DNA from: PALSA-612 sp963846915
GTDB lineage: Bacteria; Actinomycetota; Thermoleophilia; Gaiellales; Gaiellaceae
DNA: 64,000 nucleotides
NCBI GenBank assembly: GCA_963846915.1
Contig: CAWJXV010000009.1
Location: forward strand, 1,488,001-1,552,000
Reading direction: 5' to 3'
Shown: positions 9,431-20,400 of the stretch, piece after piece
How the letters are laid out: each line of letters opens with the position of its first letter
Numbering within the stretch: the first letter of the stretch is position 1
Made by a program: the position numbers and the translations under genes
The notes under the pieces: generated by a model
Told to the model about the DNA's origin: nothing
Database searches by the model: none
What the model saw: the letters and a program-made list of their open reading frames with translations, nothing else

Positions 9431-10858
9431 CTACACGGACTTCACGGCCGAAACGAGCTTCTCGACCGACGACTTTGCGTCGCCGAACAGCATCACCGTC
9501 TTCGGGTCGACGAACAGCGGGTTGTCGATCCCGGCGAAGCCCGGGTTCATGCTGCGCTTGAGCACGACGATGTTGTGCGCGTGGTCGACGTTGAGGATCG
9601 GCATACCGTAGATCGGGCTCGCCGGGGTCGTTTCGCGCCGCCGGGTTGGTGACGTCGTTGGCGCCGATCACGAGCGCGACGTCCGTCTGGTCGAAGGCCG
9701 GGTTGACCTCGTCCATCTCCTTGAGCTGGTCGTACGGCACGTTCGCCTCGGCGAGCAGGACGTTCATGTGCCCGGGCATGCGGCCCGCGACGGGATGGAT
9801 CGCGTAGACGACCTCGACGTTCCTCTTCTCGAGCTCGGTCGCGAGCTCGCGGACAGCGTGCTGGGCCTGCGCGACCGCGAGTCCGTACCCCGGCACGATG
9901 ATCACACGCGCTGCGCGTACGCGAGCATGACCGCGACGTCCTCCGGCGTCGTCGGCCGCACGGAGCCGCCCGACGGCCTCGATCGCCTCGCCGGTCACCT
10001 GCAGCGTCCCGAACGCGCCGAAGAGGACGTTGACGACGGAGCGGCCCATCGACCGGGCCATCATCAGCGTCAGCAGCGTGCCCGAGGCGCCGACGAGCAT
10101 GCCGCTCACGATCAGCACGTTCTGGTGGAGGACGAAGCCCGTCAGCCGACGCGGCGACGCCGGTGAAGGCGTTCAGGAGCGAGATCACGACCGGCATGTC
10201 CGCGCCGCCGATCGGCAGCACGAAGAGGACGCCGAAGGCGAGCGAGCGGACGATGATCAGCAGGCCGAGCACCCACTGGTGCTCGTAGCCGGCGACGATC
10301 GCGATCCCGAGCCCGAGCAGGACGCCGAGGAGGGCCAGGTTCCCGAACTTCTGCCCCGGGTACTGGATCGGCCGGCCGCCGATCAGCTCCTGCAGCTTGG
10401 CGAACGCGACCATGCTGCCCATGAAGGAGATCGAGCCGATCATCGCCGAGAGCACGATCGCCGACCGAGCCGTTCAGCGACAGCCGATCCGGCGGCGGAG
10501 CCGACTGGTGGAAGTCCGCGAACGCGATCAGGGCCGCCGCACCGCCGCCGACGCCGTTGAACAGCGCCACCATCTGCGGCATCGCGGTCATCTTCACGGC
10601 GCGTGCCGCGTAGGCCCCGATCGGCGCCGTGATCGCCATCACGATCACGATCGCCGCGATGTTCTTCAGGCCGGGCTGGAAGAACGTGGCCAGGATCGCC
10701 ACGGCCATCCCGAACGCGCCGATCAGGTTGCCGTTGCGCGCGCGGGCCGGATCGGACAGGAAGCGGAGCGCGAGGATGAAGCAGACGATCGCGACGAGGT
10801 AGCCGAGCGAGATCCAGTCGCCGCGGCTCAGGCTCGCGAGCGGCAGGGAGAGCGTCAC
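9431..10858 (-). CDS. pntB: NAD(P) transhydrogenase subunit beta (multiply frameshifted)
   Basis: Beta subunit of the proton-translocating transhydrogenase, which uses the proton gradient to reduce NADP+ with NADH. The N-terminus (MTLSLPLASLSRGDW...) carries multiple membrane helices, including GAFGMAVAILATFF and the NGVGGGAAALIAF segment; the cytosolic dIII domain with GYGLAVAQAQHAV, DEVNPAFDQTDVALVIGAND and YGMPILNVDHAHN binds NADP(H). The frame moves at least four times (near 10450, 10140, 9930-9965 and 9630), all recoverable by single-base changes. Reconstructed length about 475 residues, normal. GTG 10858 overlaps the pntAB stop. Function as written depends on the shifts being errors. 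Confidence 0.85.
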
Positions 10859-11186
10859 TCGGGCTTCTCCGGCCTCGGCGCTCGGCCGCGGCCGGTTCCG
10901 GCTTGCGCTTCTTGAACATCTCCAGCATCCGGTCGGTGACGACGAAGCCGCCGACCACGTTGGCCGTGCCGAGCGCGACGGCGGTGAGCGTGATCACGTG
11001 GAGCCAGATCGGCTGGCCCGGGACGCCGGCGACGATGATCGCGCCGACGAGGACGATGCCGTGGATCGCGTTCGTGCCCGACATCAGCGGCGTGTGCAGC
11101 AGCGTCGGCACCTTCGAGATCACCTCGAGGCCGAGGAACGCCGCCAGGATCAGGATGGTCAGCTCGATGATGAAGGACGTGGTCAC
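10855..11186 (-). CDS. pntAB: NAD(P) transhydrogenase subunit alpha part 2 (C-terminal frameshift)
   Basis: Small membrane subunit of a three-gene transhydrogenase. From GTG 11186 the protein begins VTTSFIIELTILILAAFLG and contains three hydrophobic segments, with the family signature HTPLMSGTNAIHGIVLVGAI around residue 35 and a charged tail (DRMLEMFKKRKPEPAAAE). The terminal residues are frameshifted near 10880: the natural end appears to be ...EKPE followed by the TGA at 10855-10857, which overlaps the pntB GTG. The start overlaps the pntAA stop in the same way. About 110 residues, as expected. Separate alpha-1 and alpha-2 polypeptides are typical of actinobacteria and many alphaproteobacteria. 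Confidence 0.88.
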
Positions 11187-12277
11187 GCGCCTTCCTCCTT
11201 TCTCGTCACGCAGGCGCCGGCCGTGATCTCGTCGGAGAAGTCGAGCGCCAGCGTCCCGTCCGGGGCCAGGTGCGTGAGCAGCGCGGCGACGTTCCGCGCG
11301 TAGAGCTGGCTGGCGTGGGCGGGCATCGTGCTCGGCAGGTTCGTGAAGCCGACGATCGTGACGCCGCTCTCGACGGTCTCCTCGCCGGGCTTCGTCAGCT
11401 CGCAGTTGCCGCCGGTCTCGGCGGCGAGGTCGACGATCACCGAGCCGGGGCGCATCGCGCGGACGGCGGCTGCGGGGATCAGCTTCGGCGCCGGCCGGCC
11501 CGGGATCGCCGCGGTCGTGATCACGACGTCGTAGTCGGGCAGCCGCTTCTCGAGCTCGGCCTGCTGCTGCGCCTGCTGCTCGGGCGTCAACTCGGTCGCG
11601 TACCCGCCTGCCGTCTCCTCGCCGCGGATGCCGAGGTCGAGGAAGCTCGCGCCGAGCGACTCGACCTGCTCCTTGACGACCGGGCGGACGTCGAAGCCGG
11701 AAACGACGGCGCCCGAGGCGGCGCGCCGTCGCGATCGCCTGCAGGCCGGCGACGCCGGCGCCGAGCACGAGCACCTTCGCGGGCGGCACCGTTCCGGCGG
11801 CCGTCGTCAGCATGGGGAAGAACTTCGGCAGCCGCTCGGCGGCGAGCAGCGCGCCCTTGTAGCCGGACGACGGTCGCCTGGGAGGAGAGCGCGTCCATCG
11901 GCTGCGCGCGCGTGATCCGTGGGATCGACTCCATCGCGAACGCGACGACGCCGGCCTTCGCGAGCCGCTCGATGCCCTCCTGGTCGGTGAGCGGCTGCAG
12001 GAAGCCGATCAGCACGTCGCCCTGGCGTAGGCGCCCGGCCTCGTCGGCGGATCGGCTTCTGCACCTTGACGATTCCCTCGGCCTGGCCGAGCACGCCGTC
12101 GACGAGGCTCGCCCCGGCCTCGGAATAGGCGGCGTCGGTGAAGGAGGCCGCCTCGACCCGGCGCCCTTCTCGACCAGGATCGTCGAAGCCGGAGCCGGTG
12201 AGCCTCGAGACGACCTCGGGGACGAGGGCGACGCGCTGCTCGCCGGTCGCCGTCTCCTTCGGGACGCCGATCCGCAT
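11183..12277 (-). CDS. pntAA: NAD(P) transhydrogenase subunit alpha part 1 (multiply frameshifted)
   Basis: Soluble NAD(H)-binding dI subunit. It starts MRIGVPKETATGEQRVALVP, the family N-terminus, continues with IGFLQPLTDQEGIERLAKAG and AFAMESIPRITRAQPMDALS, has a Rossmann motif VLVLGAGVAGLQAIATARRLG near residue 165, then DYDVVITTAAIPGRPAPKLI and VDLAAETGGNCE. These blocks lie in three different frames, requiring at least three single-base corrections between about 11700 and 12160. Reconstructed length about 364 residues, slightly short of the usual 370-390. It heads the operon pntAA-pntAB-pntB-cyclodeaminase family gene. About 80 bases separate it from the divergent HD-GYP gene, so a shared promoter region lies between. 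Confidence 0.87.
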
Positions 12278-12358
12278 GCCGCGGCAACTCTATGCAAGCG
12301 AGCTCGGACGGTCGGCGGAGAAGGAGCACGCGCGGCGGTAGAGAACTACAGCCGGGCG

Positions 12359-12960
12359 ATGACCACCACGCTGCTCGCGCTTTCGCGGGCGATCGAGGCG
12401 AGGGATCCGCACTCGTCCGGGCACGCTGCACGCGTCGGCGTCATGGCCGAGCTGATCGCCGAGAGGCTGGGCTGGGACGAGGCCGAGGTCGAGGTGCTGC
12501 GGATGGCCGCGGCGCTCCACGACGTCGGCAAGCTGCGCGTGCCCGGAGCCGGATCCTGCGCAAGGCGGGGCCGCTCGACGCGGACGAGGTCGCCGAGATG
12601 CGCCGCCATCCAGAGGAGGGCGCCCGCATGGTCGCGCGTCGTCCAGAGAACTGCAGCTCGCGGTGCCCGCCGTCCTCTACCACCACGAGCGCTGGGACGG
12701 GACCGGCTACCCGATGGGCATCGAAGGAGAGGCGATCCCGGCCGAGGCGCGCGTCCTCGCAGTCGTCGACGCGTTCGATGCGATGACGACGCGACCGCTC
12801 CTACCGCCGGGCAATGACCGAGGCGCTGGCGATCGCCGAGCTCGAGCGCTGTGCCGGCACGCAGTTCGACCCGGAGATCGTGCGCGTCTTCGTCGAGGCC
12901 TGGCGAGACGGGACCCTAACCGACGCGACCCTCCGGCTCGACCACGCCGCCACCGGCTAG
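12359..12960 (+). CDS. HD-GYP domain phosphohydrolase (frameshifted)
   Basis: Short stand-alone HD-GYP protein, about 200 residues. Metal-binding elements are visible: HSSGHAARV near residue 21, MAAALHDVGKLRVPG near residue 52 and HHERWDGTGYP, the GYP signature, near residue 105. HD-GYP enzymes hydrolyse cyclic di-GMP, some only to pGpG. At least three frame changes are needed (near 12545, 12650 and 12800); the C-terminus then reads YRRAMTEALAIAELERCAG and ends at TAG 12958. There is no receiver, GAF or other sensory domain, so any control would come from a partner. ATG 12359 is chosen as the first start before the HD helix; no strong ribosome site is seen. Confidence 0.72.
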
Positions 12961-12986
12961 CCAAGTAACAACTTGCCACTTGGCGG

Positions 12987-14054
12987 TCAGAGGGCCGACC
13001 AGATTTCGAGCTTCTGTCGCACGCGGCGGATGACCTCGTCCGTGAACTCGCTCGACGACGAATGGCCACCGAGGTCGGCGGTGCGCGTGCCTTCGCCGAC
13101 CGCCTCGAGGCACGACTCGCGGATCGCGCGCGACGCCGCCTCGCCGCCCGGGAGGTAGGAGAGCAGCACCCGCGCCGCGAGGATCATCGCCATCGGGTTG
13201 GCGACGTTCTTGCCGTAGAGGGACGGGGCCGTGCCGTGCGCGGCCTCCGCCAGCACGACCGTCGGCACGTAGTCGTCGCCGAAGCCGACGATCAGCGACT
13301 CCGATCCGGCGATCGATCCGAACAGCGGCAGCACGAGGTCGGAGAGAATGTCGCCGTCGCGGTTGAGCGCCGGGATCACGAGCGGATCGCCGCTCGACGA
13401 GAGGAGCAGCGCGAACGTCGCGTCGATCAGTTGCGGCTGGTAGGTCACGTCGGGATGGCGCGCCGCGGCCGCGTCCATCTCCTCCTTGAGCATCCCCTCG
13501 TATACCGGGCTGACCGTGTACTTCGGCCCGCCGAAGACGCGCGCGCCCGTTCGCTCGGCAAGACGGAACGCGAACTCGGCAACCGAGCGGCAGATCCGCC
13601 GCTCGATCCGCTCCGTGCGGAACGCAGCCTCGTCCTCGCCGTCGCCCTCGCGCCATTCCTTCGCCCCGTAGGCGTCGCCGACTGCCATCCGGACGACCGA
13701 GATCGGCGCGTGCACGCCGCCGAGCGGCGCGATGCCGGGGATTCGTCGGCCGGTGCGGACGATGACGCGGCCGCCGATCTCCTCCCGCAGGATGCGGTTC
13801 GGCGTCCCGACGTCGTCCTTCTCCTCCGGCGTGATCGTCGCGGCCTTCAGGCCCAGCCCGGCCTCGCGAACGGCGGCGGCCGCCTCGTGGACGACGGCGT
13901 TCTGCGTCGCCCGTCGCTCCTCCAGCGACAGGTCGTAGCGCGGAAAGTCGAGCTGGATCCCGACGACATCGGCGTCGAGCACCCGCAGCGCCTCCTCCAG
14001 GAGTTCCTGCCCGGTCTCGTCTCCTTCGAGCACGACGATCGTGTTCTCGTTCAT
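12987..14054 (-). CDS. Isocitrate/isopropylmalate dehydrogenase family protein
   Basis: Beta-decarboxylating dehydrogenase of 355 residues. It starts MNENTIVVLEGDETGQELLEEA, where IDH/IPMDH enzymes have GDGIGPE. Later elements match: NRILREEIGGRVIVRTGRR for carboxylate binding, YEGMLKEEMDAAAARHP, the metal-binding aspartates in NRDGDILSDL, and AHGTAPSLYGKNVANPMAM, which is the cofactor-loop signature. Substrate could be isocitrate, isopropylmalate or homoisocitrate; the short N-terminus and GDETG variant make assignment uncertain. ATG 14054 is preferred over in-frame upstream codons because the longer N-terminus would run through the inverted-repeat promoter region. Divergent from the small zinc-ribbon gene, with a possible shared operator between. 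The gene is intact. Confidence 0.82.
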   Translation of the reverse strand: MNENTIVVLEGDETGQELLEEALRVLDADVVGIQLDFPRYDLSLEERRATQNAVVHEAAAAVREAGLGLKAATITPEEKDDVGTPNRILREEIGGRVIVRTGRRIPGIAPLGGVHAPISVVRMAVGDAYGAKEWREGDGEDEAAFRTERIERRICRSVAEFAFRLAERTGARVFGGPKYTVSPVYEGMLKEEMDAAAARHPDVTYQPQLIDATFALLLSSSGDPLVIPALNRDGDILSDLVLPLFGSIAGSESLIVGFGDDYVPTVVLAEAAHGTAPSLYGKNVANPMAMILAARVLLSYLPGGEAASRAIRESCLEAVGEGTRTADLGGHSSSSEFTDEVIRRVRQKLEIWSAL

Positions 14055-14071
14055 CGACGGCGATTCTACGT

Positions 14072-14130
14072 GTGTGTCGAATCGAACTAAACGAAGCAAA
14101 ACTGTCGAGAAATGATCGACTCGATTCGAC
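14072..14130. promoter_or_regulatory. Inverted repeat in divergent promoter region
   Basis: Two perfectly complementary 12-base arms, GTGTCGAATCGA at 14072-14083 and TCGATTCGACAC at 14119-14130, lie 35 bases apart between the divergently transcribed dehydrogenase (start 14054, minus) and zinc-ribbon gene (start 14189, plus). The spacer is AT-rich compared with the surroundings. The arrangement fits an operator, possibly for a looping or paired dimer regulator controlling both genes; the regulator is unknown. Confidence 0.45.
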
Positions 14131-14188
14131 ACGCCTTCTTTCGCTAAGCTATTGCGCTCTGCGGCGAACCGAACAAGGAGGACTGCAG

Positions 14189-14384
14189 GTGGCTCGAAAG
14201 ACCGTTTTGGTGTGCGACAGCTGCGGCACCGAAGTCGGTGAAGGCAAGGGGGCCGTGATGCGCCTCAATTACACCGATGCGCGGCGCGGCTCCAAGCAAG
14301 CGGACCTCTGTGACGGCTGCGCGGGCGGCATGCCCGGCTCCGCCGTCGCCCGTCGCGGCCGACGGCCCGAAGTCCGTCTCCTAG
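14189..14384 (+). CDS. Small zinc-ribbon protein (end uncertain)
   Basis: Small basic protein with two Cys pairs, CDSCG near residue 9 and CDGC near residue 41, suggesting a four-cysteine zinc site, plus a basic tail (ARRGRR). GTG 14189 follows AAGGAGGA by 7 bases, a strong ribosome site. As read, the frame runs on to 14503 through the terminator hairpin, which is implausible; a one-base change near 14365 brings in a stop at 14382-14384, giving about 64 residues ending in a lysine/serine-containing tail as expected for this kind of actinobacterial protein. Function unknown; perhaps a nucleic-acid-associated or regulatory protein. Confidence 0.6.
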
Positions 14385-14407
14385 CCAGATCAACTCCAGG
14401 GCAGGCA

Positions 14408-14443
14408 ACGGGTGGACGGGCGAATCTCCGCCCGTCCACCCGT
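14408..14443 (+). terminator. Strong intrinsic terminator hairpin
   Basis: A perfect 15-bp stem pairs 14408-14422 with 14429-14443 around the loop AATCTC. It sits just after the likely end of the small zinc-ribbon gene and before the AddB-like gene at 14514. A following CTCTTTCC gives only a weak U tract, as is usual in high-GC actinobacteria. Confidence 0.75.
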
Positions 14444-14513
14444 TCACGCTCTTTCCTGACATTGCGGGGGCGCCGGCAGGGAATCGTCCCGCCCCGTCCG
14501 TAGACTGGCGGCG

Positions 14514-17438
14514 ATGCCGCTGACGCTGCTCGCGGGGCCCGCGAACGCCGGGAAAGTCGCCCTTCTCCTCGATCGCTACCTGGCCGAGATCGGCCGAGAA
14601 CCCATCTTGATCGTGCCAAACAGGGCGGATGTCGACCGCGTCGAGCGCGAGCTCCTCGTCAGCGCAGGCGCTCTGCTCGGCGGCACGATCGGCACATTCG
14701 ACGACGTCTTCCGGGAGATCGCCCGCGGCTCCGAGGCCGCGCGCCCGGTGGCTACCGACGCGCAGCGCACGCTCATCGCGCAGCGGGTACTCGCCTCGGT
14801 CTCCCTCAACGGGCTCGGTGCGTCGGCAAAGCGAAACGGCTTCGTGCCCGTGCTGCTCGCGGCGCTCGGCGAGCTGCAGTCGGGGCTGCTCGAGCCTGAC
14901 GCCGTCGACGGCGACCTCGGGCGGCTCTACGCCGCCTATCGCGCCGAGCTCGACCGGCTGGGCCTGTGGGACCGCGACCTCTTACGCGCACGCGCGGCGG
15001 AGCGGATCGCGTCGGAGCTCGACGCCTGGCACGGCCGGCCGGTGTTCGCCTACGGCTTCGAGGACCTGACCGGAGCCGAGTGGCGACTGCTGGAAGCGCT
15101 CGCCGGGCGGACAGACGTGACGATCTCGCTCCCCTACGAGCCGGGACGGCCCGCATTCGAGGCCGTTCAGACGACGGCCGAGGACCTGGCCCGGCTCGCC
15201 GCAGGCAGGGTCGAGGAGCTGCCAGCCCGGCTTCGCCAGGGTCGCCCATCCCGCGCTTGCCCATCTCGAGCGCGCGCTCTTCTCCGACGCGCCTCCGCCG
15301 CCGGTTGCGATCGGCGGGGCGGTTCGCTTCCTCGAGGGCGCCGGGACGCGCGCCGCGCTCGAGCTCGTGGCGGACGAGGTGCTCGAGCTCGTCCGCGGCG
15401 GGACGGCTCCCGAGCGGATCGCCGTCATCTGCCCGAGCGTCGAACGCTTCGCCGGCCCGCTCGACACGGCGTTCGGCGCGGCCGGAATCCCGTACGCGCT
15501 CGAGGGTGCGACCCGGCTTCCGCGCACCGCGTTCGGCGCTGCGCTCTGCTCCCTGCTTCGCTTCGCCTGGCTCGGTGGCAACCGCGCCACGCTGTTCGCG
15601 TTCCTGCGCTCGCCGTACTCCGGGCTGCTGCGCCATCAGGTCCGACTTCGTCGAGGGCCGCCTGCGCGGGCGCGGCATCAGCGCCGCCGATCGGGTCGAG
15701 GAGGAGGCCGAGAAGCTCCGGCCCGGCGCGCTGCGCGACGTCGAGGCGCTTCGCTCCGAGCCCGACCCGGTCGAAGCCGTGCGCGATCGCGCCCGCGCGA
15801 TGACCGCCGCCGCGCACTCGCCGCTCCGGCCGGTCGCGACCGACGAGACGCGTCTCGACCTGCGCGCCTACGAGGCCGTCCACCGCCTCCTCGACGAGCT
15901 CGACGGCTGGCGGCGCCTCGGCGGCGAGCTGTCGCGCGAGTCGGTCCTGGCCGCGCTCGAGGACGCGACTGTCGCGGGCGCGCGGGCCGGCGAGTCGGGC
16001 CGCGTCGCGGTGCTCGACCTCGCGCGTGCCCGCACGCGGCAGCTTCGACGTCGGCCTTCCTGCTCGGGCTCGAGGAGGGCGGGCTGCCGCGGCGCGAGCG
16101 GGAGTCTCCCTTCCTGGACGAGGCGGCCCGGCGCCGGCTCGGCGGCCGGCTTTTGCGCGCGAGCGCCGTCGAGCGCGACCGCTACCTCTTCTACACGGCC
16201 TGTGCGCGCGCGCCTCGCGGCGCCTCTACCTCGTTCGCGAGGCGGCGAGCGACGACGGCGTGCCGCGCGAGGCGAGCCCGTTCTGGGAGGACGTGCGCGC
16301 CGTCTTCGATCCCGACGACGTCGCCCGCTGGACGGTCCGCCGGCCGCTTTCGGCGCTCACTCGGCCGCTGGAGGACGCGCGAACGGAGCGCGAGCGGCTC
16401 CGCGCGCTCGCGCGACTCGACGCGACCGAGCCGGCCGAGGCTTCAGCGCTCGCGCAGGCGAACGGCTGGGACCGGCGGCTCGATCGCGCGCGGCGCTCGT
16501 TTACGCGGCGCACGCGGCTCACGCACCCGCTCGTGCTCGAGTCGCTCGGGCTCGCGCGACTCCTTCGGCGTCACCGAGCTCGAGCGCTTCGCCGACTGCT
16601 CGTCGGCGTGGTTCGTCGAGCGCTACCTCGACCCGCGGTCGATCGACGCGGAGGTCGACGCCAAGCTGAAGGGCAGCGTCGCGCACACGGCGCTGCACAG
16701 GTTCTTCGCCGGGCTGCCGAAGGAGGTCGGCTGCGACCGGGTCGAGCCCGAGCGCGTCGAGGACGCAGTGCGCTTCATGCGCGTCTGCCTCGACGACGCG
16801 CTCGCGCGGCGTGCGGATGGACATGACCGAGCTGCAGCGCCGCGAGCTCGACCAGACGCTGTGGCGCGACCTGGAGGCATTCGTTCGCGCCGAGGCGGAG
16901 ACGCCGCTGCCGCTCGTGCCCAGGCGTTTCGAGGTCTCGTTCGGCTCGGAGCGGTCGCCGCAGGAGCTCCAGCGCGGCCTCGACCTCGACGGCATCACGC
17001 TGTCCGGGAAGATCGACCGGATCGACGTCGACCCGTTCTAGCGCGCGCGGGATCGTGATCGACTACAAGTCGGGCAAGGCGGCGCACTCGGCGGCGGAGA
17101 TCGAGAAGGAGCTCCGGCTGCAGATCCCGCTGTACATGCTCGTGCTGCGCGACCTCGTCGGGATCGAGCCGCTCGGCGGGCTGTACCGGCCGCTCGCCGG
17201 CGCGCGCAAGATGCGCGGGCTTCTGCGCGAGGACGCGCGCGAGGACGGGCTCCCCGGTCTCGCCGACAAGGACTACGTCGACGACGAGACGTTCTGGAGC
17301 CGCGTCGAGGCGGCCCGGGCGAAGGCGCGTGAGTTCGCCGTCCGGATCCAGGAGGGCGACGTTCGCCACGATCCGCGCGGCGACGAATGCCCGTCGTGGT
17401 GCGACCTCTGGACCGTCTGCCGGATCAGGCGCCAGTGA
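14514..17438 (+). CDS. AddB/AdnA-like helicase-exonuclease subunit (at least seven frameshifts)
   Basis: First subunit of a two-gene AddAB/AdnAB-type DNA end-resection complex. The N-terminus has a degenerate Walker A (GPANAGKV, where GKT/S is expected), so the motor may be weak or inactive. Helicase-like segments follow (LVADEVLELVRGG, AVICPSVERF, FLLGLEEGGLPRRERE). The C-terminus is a RecB-type PD-(D/E)XK nuclease: GKIDRIDVDPF then IVIDYKSGKAAH, framed by four cysteines expected to hold an Fe-S cluster (FADCSSAWF and CPSWCDLWTVC). The frame moves near 15240, 15640, 16040, 16205, 16555, 16808 and 17043. Corrected length about 975 residues. The next gene starts in its stop codon, so the two are translationally coupled. 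Confidence 0.82.
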
Positions 17439-20400
17439 GCTGGGAGCCGAATCCGGAGCAGCGCGCGGCGATCGAGGCGCGCGGCGAGGTGTTCGTCTCG
17501 GCCGGCGCCGGCACGGGCAAGACGGCCGTGCTCGTCGAGCGCTTCGCGCGCGCCGTCTGCGACGACGGGCTCGACGTCGACTCGATCCTCGTCATCACGT
17601 ACACGCGCAAGGCCGCCGGCGAGCTCCGCTCGCGGATCCGCGAGGCGCTGCTCGCGCGCGGCCGCCCGGACGCGGCACGCGGGCTCGACGGCGCCTGGAT
17701 CTCGACCATCCACGGCTTCTGCAACCGCCTCCTGCGCGCGTATCCGTTCGCGGCCGGGCTCGACCCGCGGTTCCGCGAGCTCGACGAGCCGCAGGCGGCG
17801 GTGCTGCGCGGCGAGGCGTTCGACGAGGCGCTGGCCGAGTTCTGCGCGGGCGGCGAGCCGGAACGGCTGCGGCTCCTCGTCGCCTACGGCGGCTCGCGTC
17901 TGCGCGGGATGCTGATCGGCATCTACGAGACGCTCCGCGCTGCCGGCCGGCCGCTCGTGCTCGAGCTCGGCGAGGCGGCACCGCTCGACGAGCGGATCGA
18001 CGAGCTCCGCGAGGCCGCGCGCTGCCTCGTCGGTGACGTGGAGGCGACGCCGACCCAGCGCGACAACTGCGGACGCGCTCCTCGCACTCCTCGACGGGCG
18101 CGCCGCTCGCCGGAGCGGCTGCTCGACCTGGCTGCGTTCCGCAACCGCGGCGAGCGTGCGGCGAGCTACGAGGAGGCGCGGAAGCGGGTCGAGCAGGCGG
18201 CGCTCGACACGATCGCGGCCGGCGACCGCGAGCTCCTGCAGGAGCTGCTCGAGCGCTTCGACGCTGCCTACTCGGGGGCGAAGGAGCGGGAGTCGGCGCT
18301 CGACTTCGAGGATCTCCAGCTCGCCGCCCGCGACCTGCTCGCAGCCCATCCGGAGATCCGCGAGCGCGAGCAGCTCCGCTTCCGCGCGCTGATGGTGGAC
18401 GAGTTCCAGGACACGAACCGCCTGCAGTGCGAGCTCGTCGATCTGCTGGCAGAAGGACCCGGCGAGCGCGAGCTGTTCTTCGTCGGCGACGAGTTCCAGT
18501 CGATCTACGGCTTCCGGCATGCCGACGTGGCCGTGTTCCGCGACCGGCGCGAGCGGGCAGGCGGCGGGCTCGCGCTGACGCGGAACTACCGCTCACGGCC
18601 GGAGGTGCTCGCGGCCGTCAACTTCCTCTTCGGCGAGGAGTTCGGCGACGAGTTCCAGCCGCTCGCGGCCTCGGGCGACTTCCCCGATCCGGTCTTCGGC
18701 CACCCGGTCGAGCTGCTCGTCACCGACAAGGCGAGCTACGCCGACACAGGCGAGCACTGGCGCCGCGGAGAGGCGCGGAACATCGCCCGCCGCGTGCGCG
18801 AGCTCGTCGACACGGGCGCCGCGGAGGCCGGGGAGATCGTGCTGCTGTTCGCGGCCGGCACCGATGCCGAGTGGTACGAGGAGGAGCTCCGGCGCGCCGG
18901 GCTGCCGACCTACCGCGCCACCGGCCGCGGCTACTTCGGCCAGCAGCAGGTCGTCGACGTCCTCGCCTATCTGCGCCTGCTCCAGAACCGCTACGACGAC
19001 CAGGCGCTCCTGACCGTGCTCGCCTCGCCGCTCGTCGGCGTCTCGAACGACGCGCTCGTGCTGATCCGGCGCGCGGCACCCCGACGACCACTCTTCACCG
19101 GTGTCGAGCGTGACTTGCCGCCCGGCCTCCACGGCGACGACGAGCGGCTGCTGCGCGCGTTCCGCCAGCGCTACGACCGGCTCGTGGCCGTCTCCGCGCG
19201 CCTGTCGCTCGAGCGCCTCTGCGAGCGGATCGTCGCCGACCACGACTACGACCTCGCCGTGCTCGCCCAGTGGGACGGCAAGCGGCGCTACGCGAACCTC
19301 CGCAAGCTCGCGCGGCTCGCGCGCTCGTACGAGGAGCTGCGCGGGCGCGACAGCGAAGGGTTCGTCCGCTTCGTTCGCCAGCAGGAGGCGGTCGGTGCGC
19401 GGGAGCTCGAGGCCGTCGCCGAGGAGGAGGGGACGGGCGCGGTGCGGCTCCTGACGATCCATGCGGCCAAGGGCCTCGAGTTCAAGGTCGTGATCGTCGC
19501 CGACGCCGGTCGCGACCGGCCGGCGCCTGCCGCGGACGAGATCCTGGCGCTCTCCGACGGCCGCTTCGGGTTCAAGGTCGCCGATCCGTACACGAGCAAG
19601 CGGCGCGGAGCGTTCGCGTACGACGAGGTGCGAGCCGCGCGCGAGGCGGAGGATCGCGCCGAGCGGCTGCGCCTCTACTACGTCGCGATGACGCGTGCGA
19701 TCGACCGGCTGATCGTCTCCGGCGCGCTCGATCCCGAGCAGGCGGACGAGACGCCGATCGGCTGGGTCCTCCGGCGTGTCGAGCCGGGCGACGATCTGCG
19801 CGCGCGCCGCGGCGGCGCCGGTCGAGATCGAGCGGGGCGACGCGCGCCTCTTGCTGAGGGTCGAACGGCACGATCCGGCGCTGGCGGATGGAGGCGGCGC
19901 CGGTCGAGACGGAAGCTTCTGCCGAGTCCACGCAGCTCTCGCTGTTCGAGGCGGAGGACGACGGCAGCGTGCCCGTCGCTCCCGTGCTGCCCGCGCTCGA
20001 GCCCTTGCCCGCGCCGCCGCTCTACGACGTTCGCAGCCTCTCCTACAGCGCGATCTGCGCTCTTCGAGCGCTGCTCCTACCGCTTCTTTGCCGAGCGAGT
20101 CGCGGGGATGCGCGAGCGCCGGCCGGTCGCAGTTCCCGGCGAGGGGGACGACCACGGTGCAGGCGGCCTGCTCGCGACCGAGCTCGGCGACGCCGTGCAC
20201 CGGCTGCTCGAGCAGCGTCGATCCGACTGCGCCTGCTCCGCCGGATTCCGAGCAGGTGCGGACGTGGTATCCGGAGGCGACGGACGACGAGATCGAGCGC
20301 GATCCGGGGGCTCGTCGAGGCCTACTGCGCCTCCTCGCTCGCCGCGCGCGTCGCCGATCTCGACGGCGTGAAGGCCGAGCGGCCGTTCGCGTTCGAGCAC

